Positions 1-5,986 of a stretch of DNA of 26,749 nucleotides are shown here, piece by piece. The notes below the pieces were generated by a model. The model was not told where the DNA came from and did not search any database. It saw only the letters and a program-made list of their open reading frames with translations. The stretch lies in assembly GCA_035525375.1 (NCBI GenBank), contig DATLEI010000062.1, forward strand, positions 1 to 26,749, read 5' to 3'. This DNA comes from JALZBN01 sp035525375 (GTDB taxonomy: Bacteria; Actinomycetota; Acidimicrobiia; Acidimicrobiales; AC-14). Made by a program: the position numbers and the translations under genes. Numbering within the stretch: the first letter of the stretch is position 1; each line of letters opens with the position of its first letter.

Positions 1-2
1 CG

Positions 3-83
3 CCGCCCGGCGGGTACGGGGGCCTGTGGGACGAGAACTGGGAGCCGAAGCCCGTGGTCGACCTCCTCAGGTCGGCTCTGTAA
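3..83 (+). CDS. C-terminal tail of an unidentified protein (partial)
   Basis: Only the last 26 codons are in the window; the gene enters from the left edge and stops at TAA 81-83. The readable tail contains GGLWDENWEPKPVVDLLRS. A Trp-Asp-Glu-Asn stretch followed by a Lys-Pro pair near the end resembles the C-termini of some glycoside hydrolases (GH10-like enzymes end in a similar 'pKPa' motif), but this is far too little sequence to assign a family. The other two plus-strand frames of this stretch give arginine-rich, unconvincing peptides, so this frame is preferred. Function unknown. Confidence 0.45.
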   Translation, partial: PPGGYGGLWDENWEPKPVVDLLRSAL

Positions 84-163
84 CGCCACCACCGATCGAG
101 GAAAAGCGTGGAGGATTGGCGGCGGTCTCAGCGACGGGGGATGCGACGCTCGCGTCGCCCCTC

Positions 164-541
164 TCAAACGGGAACGATGCGGACGCTCGGATCGAGAACA
201 CGAAGGTCGTCGGGGTCCGACGTGGCGATCCGCTGGCCCGCTCGTCGCGCGCAGATCACGACGTGCGCGTCCACGATGTCGGAGGTTCCCGTGGCGGCAA
301 GAAGCCGGCCGACGTTGGTGGCGTCGACCCGATCGAGCGCGATGACATCAGTCGTCGGCTGTCGCACTAGGCGGGCAAGGCGCACTTGGCGCGCCGGTGC
401 CCGGACAACCTGAGCGAGCGCTGTCGCCGGGACAGTGACGGTGGCCCCGATCTCACGGGCTCGGGCGATGAGGACAATGACGTGGCGTTCGTCGCGTTCC
501 AGTGCGACCAAGGCACCCGCGTCCAGCGTCACTCCACGCAT
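164..541 (-). CDS. PIN-domain protein, VapC-like toxin
   Basis: A 125-residue protein with the PIN-domain layout: first acidic residue Asp7 in TLDAGALVAL, then the acidic cluster Asp88 and Asp91 (GTSDIVDAHVV) and Asp109 (IATSDPDD). PIN proteins are usually Mg-dependent ribonucleases, and as VapC they cut RNA when free of their antitoxin. The position normally holding the second acidic residue (about Gln44 in VPATALAQVVR) is Gln, which may lower activity or be normal for this subfamily. A longer frame starts at 592, but the ATG at 541 is chosen because it shares one base with the stop of the upstream antitoxin-like frame (TGATG), the usual arrangement in such pairs. The acidic residues are visible; toxin activity is inferred. 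Confidence 0.75.
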   Translation of the reverse strand: MRGVTLDAGALVALERDERHVIVLIARAREIGATVTVPATALAQVVRAPARQVRLARLVRQPTTDVIALDRVDATNVGRLLAATGTSDIVDAHVVICARRAGQRIATSDPDDLRVLDPSVRIVPV

Positions 542-666
542 CAGGCGGCGGAGCTCGCTGCCTGGGAGCCAGCCAGGATTCCGTCGGCCCAAGCCCGTTC
601 CTCGTCTGAGAGGGCGCCTCCGGTTTCGCGAAGGGCCTCGGCCAACAGCGCCCCCCAGCCGGCCAC
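541..666 (-). CDS. Short antitoxin-like protein upstream of the PIN gene, possibly truncated
   Basis: This frame ends with TGA overlapping the PIN-gene ATG by one base. It encodes a peptide with the core LLAEALRETGGALSDEERAW followed by ADGILAG, resembling the C-terminal toxin-binding part of VapB-type antitoxins. The GTG at 664-666 has GAGGA five bases upstream; a TTG at 678 is the other candidate (45 residues). At about 41 residues it lacks a complete DNA-binding N-terminus, which a normal antitoxin of about 70-90 residues would have. A canonical-looking antitoxin start lies just upstream in another frame (675-725). It is either a minimal antitoxin or the 3' part of a frameshifted one. Confidence 0.5.
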   Translation of the reverse strand: MAGWGALLAEALRETGGALSDEERAWADGILAGSQAASSAA

Positions 667-674
667 GTCGTTCC

Positions 675-725
675 TCAAGGCAGTGACGGCGAGCGAATGA
701 ACAACCCTGCCGTTATGTTCTTCAT
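675..725 (-). pseudogene. Detached N-terminus of a VapB-like antitoxin (MKNIT...)
   Basis: An ATG at 723-725 follows GGGAG at normal spacing and opens a 16-codon frame beginning MKNITAGLF and ending at TGA 675-677. Many VapB antitoxins begin MKNIT followed by a ribbon-helix-helix strand, so this looks like the original antitoxin start. The frame is lost after a few codons, and the antitoxin-like C-terminus continues in a different frame immediately downstream (541-666). The two pieces together are still shorter than a usual VapB, which suggests a deletion plus frameshift. It could also be a short leader peptide. Confidence 0.4.
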
Positions 726-816
726 GCCGACTCTCCCAGAGGTGTCAGGTGAACATTGCCGTACTTCATAGACGAGGCGTGCTCAAAGCTCATCGACTCC
801 ACGAGAGGAGAACTCC

Positions 817-1191
817 ATGGGATATCCGGTTGTGCATTTCGAGGTGGTTGGCAAGGACGGTCCGCTTCTGCGTTCGTTCTACTCAGACTTGTTCGGCTGG
901 AACCTGAAGGTACCGGGCGAGGTTGAGTACGCCATGGTGCCGCGGGAGGAAAACCTCAATCCCGACGGCATCGGCATCGGTGGTGGTGTCGGGCAGGCGC
1001 CGGAGGGCTACCCCGGCCATGTCACCTTCTACATCGAGGTCCCCGATGTCGAGGACTCGCTCGCCAAAGCCGAGGGGCTCGGTGGTACCCGGATAATGGG
1101 CCCGGAAGAGATGATGCCAGGACTTGTGGTCGGCATGTTCACGGATCCCGAAGGCCACACGATCGGTTTAGTGAGGACCAACCCGGCCTAG
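817..1191 (+). CDS. VOC-superfamily (glyoxalase/bleomycin-resistance fold) protein
   Basis: A 124-residue protein of normal length for a single-gene VOC protein. It opens with a beta strand carrying a possible metal ligand (His7 in VVHFEVVG), followed by SFYSDLFGWNL, the typical helix after strand one. The second half has VTFYIEVPDVEDSLAKAEGLGG and a terminal FTDPEGHTIGLV, the usual C-terminal VOC signature with a Glu ligand. The family includes lyases, dioxygenases and resistance proteins; the substrate cannot be told from sequence. The start at 817 has a strong purine-rich ribosome binding site (GAGAGGAGAA). It is transcribed towards copA, and its stop codon sits inside a 14-base palindrome. 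Confidence 0.88.
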   Translation: MGYPVVHFEVVGKDGPLLRSFYSDLFGWNLKVPGEVEYAMVPREENLNPDGIGIGGGVGQAPEGYPGHVTFYIEVPDVEDSLAKAEGLGGTRIMGPEEMMPGLVVGMFTDPEGHTIGLVRTNPA

Positions 1192-1196
1192 GCCGG
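1183..1196. terminator. Perfect 14-base palindrome between convergent genes
   Basis: CCGGCCTAGGCCGG is perfectly self-complementary and lies across the stop codon of the VOC gene (TAG at 1189-1191), 8 bases before the copA stop. As RNA it could form a G+C-rich stem from either strand. There is no following T-tract, so it is at best a weak intrinsic terminator. Its place in a 12-base convergent gap is the main reason to suspect a role. Confidence 0.35.
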
Positions 1197-1203
1197 CACT
1201 ACG

Positions 1204-3474
1204 TCAGGCAGCCGAGCGGAAGCGGCGAAGGCGCAGGCTGTTCGTGACGACGAAAACGGAGGAGAACGCCATAGCCGCGCCGGCGATCATCGGGTTGAGG
1301 TAACCGGCGGCAGCCAGGGGGATGGCGGCGACGTTGTACGCGAAGGCCCAGAACAGATTGCCTTTGATGACGGCGAGGGTGCGCCTCGACAGGCGGATGG
1401 CATCGGCGACGGCGCGCAGGTCATCGCGCACGAGGGTGATGTCGGAGGCCTCGATGGCCACGTCGGTGCCCGTGCCCATGGCTAGTCCGAGATCGGCTTG
1501 AGCTAAAGCGGCAGCGTCATTGACGCCGTCGCCGACCATGGCGACGACCTTGCCCTCGTCCTGAAGACGGCGAATGAGGTCAACCTTGTCGCGCGGCAGC
1601 ACCTCGGCGATGACGTTGTCGTCCCCGAGCCCGGCCTCGGTGGCAACGGCGGTCGCGGCGCGCCGGTTGTCGCCCGTGAGCAAGATCGGCCGCAATCCCA
1701 ACGCCCGCAGCTCGGCAATTCCTTCGGCCGAGGTGGCCTTGATCTTGTCGGCCACCACGAGCACGGCGCGCGCCGCGCCGTCCCAACCGGCGACGACCGC
1801 AGTGCGTCCATCCGCTTCAGCCTGGTCCTTGGCAAATTCCAGTTCGGGTGGCAGGCCCAGACCCCGGTCAGCGAGGAGGGCAGCCCGCCCCGTGACAACC
1901 GCGTGCCCTTCCACCACGCCTTGCACCCCGAGCCCCTCGAGGTTCGCGAAGTCGTCGACAGGAGGCAGGTGGCCGACCTCCTCAGCCGCCGCGGCCGCGA
2001 TCGCCTGGGCGATGGAGTGCTCCGACGCCCGCTCAACCGCGCCGACGATGCGCAAGACCTCCCCACGGCTCTCACCCGGCGCACACACGACGTCGAGGAG
2101 GCTCATGTGCCCTGTGGTGACGGTGCCCGTCTTGTCGAGCACGATCGTGTCCACCCGCCGGGTCGACTCGAGCACTTCGGGTCCCTTGATGAGGATGCCG
2201 AGTTGGGCGCCTCGGCCGGTGCCGACAAGCAACGCAGTCGGGGTCGCCAGGCCAAGTGCGCACGGGCAGGCAACGATGAGAACGGCGACCGCGGCCGTGA
2301 ACGCCCCCGTCGCGCTGCCGCCCGTCCCCAACCAGAAGCCCAATGTGGCCACTGCGATCGCAAAGGCGACAGGCACGAACACTCCGGCGACCCGGTCGGC
2401 GAGACGTTGCACCGGCGCCTTGCCGTTCTGAGCGTCGGCCACCAGCCGCGCCATCTGGGCCAGTTGCGTGTCGGTGCCCACTCGAGTGGCTCGGACCACC
2501 AAACGTCCACCGGCGTTCACCGTTGCGCCGGTGACAGCGTCGCCGGGCTTGACCTCGACCGGCACCGACTCGCCCGTCAGGAGACTGGCGTCAACCGCTG
2601 ACGCGCCGTCCTCGACGATACCGTCCGTCGCTACCTTCTCCCCGGGGCGTACGACGAACACATCACCGACGGCCAGGTCACTGATAGGCACCCGTACCTC
2701 GGAGCCGTCACGCAACACGACCGCGTCCTTCGCTCCGAGCGAAAGCAGGGCCTCCAGTGCCGCGCCGGAGCGGCGCTTGGCCCGCGCCTCGAGGTAGCGA
2801 CCGGCGACCAAGAACACCGTCACTCCGGACGCGACCTCCAGATAGATCTCTTCCTGCCCCGACGCCTCCCCGATGGTCAACGAGAACGGCATGTGCATCC
2901 CCGGCGTCCCTGCGTCACCAATGAACAATGCGTACAGCGACCAGCCGAAGGCCGCGAGCACGCCGATCGAGACCAGCGTGTCCATGCTGGCCGCGCCGTG
3001 GCGCAGGTTGACCCACATCGCCTGGTGGAAGGGCCACGCGCCCCAGGTCACCACCGGCGCGGCCAGGGCAAGAGACGCCCACTGCCAGTTTCGGAACTGA
3101 GCGGCGGGCACCATCGACATGACGACGACAGGGATGGCCAGCACGGCACAAATAACGACGCGTTGAAAGAGCTCGCGGGCGGAGTCCGGCGCGTCATGGG
3201 AATGTGCCCCGGTGCTCGAAGGGTCGACCTCGGCCGAGTCAGGCTTAGGACACGTAGCTGTGTAGCCAGTGGCCTCGACCTGGGCGACGAGCTCCTCGGG
3301 CGTCACCGTGTCGGGATAAGCGACCCGCGCCCGGTCGGTAGCGAAGTTGACAGTCGCGGTGACGCCGTCGAGACGGTTCAGGCGCTTCTCGATGCGCGCC
3401 GCACACGAAGCACACGTCATCCCGCCGATGACCAACTCGACCGATTGATCGGAATCGTTCTGTTGCGCCTTCAT
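1204..3474 (-). CDS. copA: Copper-exporting P1B-type ATPase
   Basis: A 756-residue P-type ATPase that pumps Cu(I) out of the cytoplasm. Visible in order: an N-terminal heavy-metal domain with GMTCASC (Cys21, Cys24); the TGES actuator motif at 300-303; the transmembrane CPC metal site at 403-405; DKTGT at 447-451 with the phosphorylated Asp447; GDGVND at 648-653; and C-terminal membrane helices with YN and MAFSS. CPC together with the YN and MxxSS residues is typical of the Cu(I) subgroup. The 'HP' motif of the nucleotide domain reads SEHS (484-487) instead of SEHP, a departure from the textbook motif. The ATG overlaps the stop of the upstream gene by four bases, making it the last gene of the csoR operon. 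Confidence 0.97.
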   Translation of the reverse strand: MKAQQNDSDQSVELVIGGMTCASCAARIEKRLNRLDGVTATVNFATDRARVAYPDTVTPEELVAQVEATGYTATCPKPDSAEVDPSSTGAHSHDAPDSARELFQRVVICAVLAIPVVVMSMVPAAQFRNWQWASLALAAPVVTWGAWPFHQAMWVNLRHGAASMDTLVSIGVLAAFGWSLYALFIGDAGTPGMHMPFSLTIGEASGQEEIYLEVASGVTVFLVAGRYLEARAKRRSGAALEALLSLGAKDAVVLRDGSEVRVPISDLAVGDVFVVRPGEKVATDGIVEDGASAVDASLLTGESVPVEVKPGDAVTGATVNAGGRLVVRATRVGTDTQLAQMARLVADAQNGKAPVQRLADRVAGVFVPVAFAIAVATLGFWLGTGGSATGAFTAAVAVLIVACPCALGLATPTALLVGTGRGAQLGILIKGPEVLESTRRVDTIVLDKTGTVTTGHMSLLDVVCAPGESRGEVLRIVGAVERASEHSIAQAIAAAAAEEVGHLPPVDDFANLEGLGVQGVVEGHAVVTGRAALLADRGLGLPPELEFAKDQAEADGRTAVVAGWDGAARAVLVVADKIKATSAEGIAELRALGLRPILLTGDNRRAATAVATEAGLGDDNVIAEVLPRDKVDLIRRLQDEGKVVAMVGDGVNDAAALAQADLGLAMGTGTDVAIEASDITLVRDDLRAVADAIRLSRRTLAVIKGNLFWAFAYNVAAIPLAAAGYLNPMIAGAAMAFSSVFVVTNSLRLRRFRSAA

Positions 3475-4385
3475 GACGATGCTCCGGTTGCCACGACGGT
3501 GAACTCGGCGGTGCGTACTACGCCGCCGTGCTGGAAGTCGAGGAACAACCGATGCGATCCGGCGGCCGGAACCTCGGCGTGGAAGGTGATTTCGGGTCCG
3601 GCGCGCGTATGGCCGTCACCCGGCGCGCCTTCGGGGTGCACGTGGAGGTAGGCCAGATCCCCGGCCCGCAGGGCCACCAAGTGGCCGAAGGCGCCGAGGT
3701 AGGGCTCGAGATCGACCACAGGGGCACCGTCCTTGGCGACGGTGAAGCTCAGGTCGGACTCCTCGCCCGCGGTGAGTGCGCCGCGCAACGTGACCGCGAA
3801 ACCATCAACAGTGGCAGTCGCGGACGGTGCGGGCAGCGATTGGGCCTCGAAATCGCCGGAGGCAAAGATGTCGCCGGCGAGCGTCATCGGCGGCGCGCCT
3901 CCGGCCGGATCAAAGTCGGCGTACGCCTTGTACACGCCGGCACTAGCCAGGGTCAGCGAAACAGTCCACGTGCCGTCAGCGGCGCGCCTTGGGTGTAGAT
4001 GCTGGTAGCCCGCCAGATCGCGCCGGACGACGATCAAGTGCAGCTCGCGGTCGTGTCGCGGCGCGTACCGGGTGACCGGCGCGCCGCCGGGACCGAGGAT
4101 CCGGAAGTTGAAGGCCGTGGGCGCGCCGGGAGCGACGACGGTGGCGACCGGATCGAACGTGTAGCCGCCCGCGGAGATGGCGAGACCCTCGGTGTCCAGC
4201 CCGGCTGAAGTCGAGCCGTCGGCGGCGTCGGCGGCCTTTCCGCTCGCCCCGTCGTCGTGCGCGCCGTGCTCACCGTTGCCACCGGTGCCACTAATGGGGC
4301 CCACGGCCGCGCCGACGCCGAGTGAGGCCGCGAAGACGGCTGCGAGCACGACTCCGAACCCGATCAGCTTCGCCGGCACGTTCAT
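3471..4385 (-). CDS. Membrane-anchored or secreted copper-binding protein with duplicated His-rich module
   Basis: A 304-residue protein with an N-terminal signal or anchor (about residues 7-29) and an acidic, His-containing linker. It has two related modules: LHLIVVRRDLAGYQHLHP near 115-132 and GHLVALRAGDLAYLHVHP near 234-251, each followed by a beta-rich stretch ending around ADFDP or LDFQH. The repeated His-x-His-Pro ends look like metal ligands. Proteins of this sort occur in actinobacterial copper operons and are thought to handle copper outside the membrane; a copper role here rests on that and on position between copZ and copA. Both ends overlap the neighbouring genes by four bases, implying translational coupling. 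No exact named family is claimed. Confidence 0.85.
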   Translation of the reverse strand: MNVPAKLIGFGVVLAAVFAASLGVGAAVGPISGTGGNGEHGAHDDGASGKAADAADGSTSAGLDTEGLAISAGGYTFDPVATVVAPGAPTAFNFRILGPGGAPVTRYAPRHDRELHLIVVRRDLAGYQHLHPRRAADGTWTVSLTLASAGVYKAYADFDPAGGAPPMTLAGDIFASGDFEAQSLPAPSATATVDGFAVTLRGALTAGEESDLSFTVAKDGAPVVDLEPYLGAFGHLVALRAGDLAYLHVHPEGAPGDGHTRAGPEITFHAEVPAAGSHRLFLDFQHGGVVRTAEFTVVATGASS

Positions 4386-4627
4386 CGCTCCGACCTGCCT
4401 CCCGGTTCCGGAGCGACACCAGCGAGTTCATAGCCGGCCTCGTCGACCGCTGCGGTCACTTGGGAAAGGTCGAGCAGCGAGGTACTCGTGACCTTCACCG
4501 CGCCGCTGTCGAGGTCGACCTCGACGCTGGTCACGTCGGCCAGCTTCCCGACTTCGGTCGACACGGCATTGACGCAGTGGCCGCAGGTCATCCCTTTCAC
4601 CGTGTAGGTGGTCGTCACGGTGCTCAC
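4382..4627 (-). CDS. copZ: Copper chaperone CopZ (heavy-metal-associated domain)
   Basis: An 81-residue single HMA domain with the Cu(I) motif GMTCGHC (Cys15, Cys18), length and fold order as in CopZ/Atx1 chaperones. It binds Cu(I) in the cytoplasm and passes it to the CopA N-terminal domain or to the repressor. It lies between csoR and the secreted copper protein with ATGA overlaps on both sides. The last residues are charged and probably disordered. Confidence 0.93.
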   Translation of the reverse strand: MSTVTTTYTVKGMTCGHCVNAVSTEVGKLADVTSVEVDLDSGAVKVTSTSLLDLSQVTAAVDEAGYELAGVAPEPGGRSER

Positions 4628-4905
4628 GAGCGCACCAGCCGGGCGATCGCGTCCGCGGCCTCTTTGACCTTCACGTCGGCCTTGTCCCCACCGGCAGCGG
4701 CCGCCTCCACCACGCAGTGACTGATGTGCTCTTCGAGCAGGCCGATAGCAACCGATTGCAAGGCCTTCGTCGCCGCCGAGACCTGGGTGAGAATGTCAAT
4801 GCAGTACTTGTCTTCCTCGACCATGCGCTGAAGGCCCCTGACCTGACCCTCGATCCGCTTCAGCCGCCTGAGGTAGTCATCCTTGTTGGCCGTGTAACCG
4901 CGCAT
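4624..4905 (-). CDS. csoR: Copper-sensing repressor CsoR
   Basis: A 93-residue all-helical CsoR/RcnR-family protein. The three Cu(I) ligands are present in the expected places: Cys35 (DKYC), His60 and Cys64 (EEHISHC), the C-H-C set that defines CsoR and separates it from RcnR or FrmR. The N-terminal YLRRLKRIEGQVRGLQRM helix is characteristic. Without copper it represses its operon; Cu(I) releases it from DNA. The ATG has GGAGG close upstream. It is first in the operon, and its promoter holds a matching palindrome at 4939-4955. Confidence 0.96.
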   Translation of the reverse strand: MRGYTANKDDYLRRLKRIEGQVRGLQRMVEEDKYCIDILTQVSAATKALQSVAIGLLEEHISHCVVEAAAAGGDKADVKVKEAADAIARLVRS

Positions 4906-4935
4906 TGTTCCTCCCAGATCACTTTTCGTATGGAC

Positions 4936-4964
4936 ACGATACCCCCGTTAGGTATTTATGACAA
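4936..4964 (-). promoter_or_regulatory. Promoter of the csoR-copZ-copA operon
   Basis: On the minus strand there is TTGTCA (4959-4964), a 17-base spacer, and TATCGT (4936-4941), a good sigma-70 promoter. It lies about 30 bases before the csoR ATG, leaving a short leader that carries the GGAGG ribosome binding site. The copper operator fills the spacer and enters the -10 element, so bound repressor would block RNA polymerase. Confidence 0.75.
4939..4955. promoter_or_regulatory. CsoR-type operator palindrome
   Basis: ATACC-N7-GGTAT is an exact inverted repeat with a G/C-run centre (ATACCCCCGTTAGGTAT on the plus strand). Known CsoR operators are pseudo-palindromes with TACC/GGTA arms around C or G runs, so it matches in arms and position. 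It lies between the divergent csoR operon and the sigma-factor gene and could affect both. Confidence 0.75.
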
Positions 4965-5013
4965 GGCCCCTCTGCCGGGAAGAAGTCAGCGGCCGGTCCT
5001 GTTGCACTGTGCG

Positions 5014-5961
5014 ATGCAGACGCGCGCTCCCCGACCGGCGACCTCCGACGAGGATCTCGTCCGTCTTTACCTCAGTGAGATTGGTCGCCACAGTCTGTTG
5101 ACTCGCGACGACGAGACTCGTCTGGCGCAGGTCATGGACGCGGGCCGGCGGGCCGCGGCCCACCTCGCTCGCGCCGGCGCTGCGACAGACGACGAGCCTC
5201 GGCGCCAAGAGCTCCAGGCGGCAGTCGCTGACGGCGAGCGGGCTGCAGCAACGTTTGTACGAGCCAACCTTCGCCTCGTCGTTTCGATCGCCAAGCGTTA
5301 CCAGTCCTCAGGCATGGCGCTCCTCGACCTCGTGCAGGAGGGCAATCTCGGTCTGATCCACGCAGTCGGCAAGTTCGATTTCCGGCGCGGCTTCAAGTTC
5401 TCCACCTACGCCACCTGGTGGATCCGCCAGGCCATCACCCGTGCGATCGCCAACACCGGCCGAACGGTGCGACTGCCGGTCAAGATGGGCGAGACGGTCG
5501 CCGGCGTGCGCCGGGCACAGAACGATCTCGAAATGGACCTGGGTCGCCCACCGACACTCGCGGAGATGGCGGTCGCAACCGGCCTACGGCCCGACAAGGT
5601 CGAGGAGGCGTTCACACTGGGGCGCGAGCCCTTGTCGATGGACGAGTCGGTGACCTCGGAAGGAGACACCGTCCTCGGCGATGTTCTCGAGGACCAGGCC
5701 GCGAGCGCTGCGCTCGACGAAGCGGTCATGTACTGCCTGCCGGAGCAGGTCCGGCGGCTGCTCTCGGCACTAGACGATCGGGAGCGTGAGGTCGTCTGCC
5801 TCCGCTACGGGCTCGACCGGGGCGAGCCTCGCACCCTCTCCGCTGTCGCCGAGATCTGCGGCTTGTCGAAGGAGGGCGTCAGCAGCATCGAGCGGCGCGC
5901 CCTGGCCAAACTACGCAGGTGCCCCGCTTCCAGCGGGATCGCTGACCTCCTCGCTGGCTAA
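5014..5961 (+). CDS. Sigma-70 family factor, RpoD-like group 2 type, with divergent region 4.2
   Basis: From the ATG at 5014 the protein is 315 residues: region 1.2 (about 11-45), a short linker, region 2 (about 80-157, including LLDLVQEGNLGL and FSTYATWWIRQAI), region 3 (about 160-235) and region 4 (about 245-302). The long N-terminus of a housekeeping sigma is missing, as in alternative group 2 sigmas. The -35 recognition helix reads LSKEGVSSIER where housekeeping factors have VTRERIRQIES-like sequence, so promoter choice may differ. An ATG at 4930 is also in frame but would put the copper operator inside the coding region. Neither start has a clear ribosome binding site. It is divergent from csoR. 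Confidence 0.88.
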   Translation: MQTRAPRPATSDEDLVRLYLSEIGRHSLLTRDDETRLAQVMDAGRRAAAHLARAGAATDDEPRRQELQAAVADGERAAATFVRANLRLVVSIAKRYQSSGMALLDLVQEGNLGLIHAVGKFDFRRGFKFSTYATWWIRQAITRAIANTGRTVRLPVKMGETVAGVRRAQNDLEMDLGRPPTLAEMAVATGLRPDKVEEAFTLGREPLSMDESVTSEGDTVLGDVLEDQAASAALDEAVMYCLPEQVRRLLSALDDREREVVCLRYGLDRGEPRTLSAVAEICGLSKEGVSSIERRALAKLRRCPASSGIADLLAG

Positions 5962-5964
5962 AAG

Positions 5965-5986
5965 CCCCGCTTCAGGCGGCGCGGGG
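5965..5986. terminator. Possible hairpin at the sigma-factor/aceE convergent junction
   Basis: CCCCGC at 5965-5970 pairs with GCGGGG at 5981-5986 around a 10-base loop. It begins three bases after the sigma-factor stop and covers the aceE stop at 5972-5974. There is no U-tract on either strand, so termination is only a possibility. Confidence 0.35.

Noticed and set aside
84..163. Small gene between the left-edge fragment and the PIN gene
   Set aside because: Only 80 bases, with no frame having a start and ribosome binding site; nothing further seen.
1574..2601. Long open frames on the plus strand across copA
   Set aside because: They mirror copA codons, are Arg/Pro/Ser-rich with no domain, and lack ribosome binding sites. 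copA is certain on the other strand.
4717..5013. Longer start for the sigma factor
   Set aside because: The extension runs antisense through csoR and across the copper operator and has no sigma-factor similarity before region 1.2.
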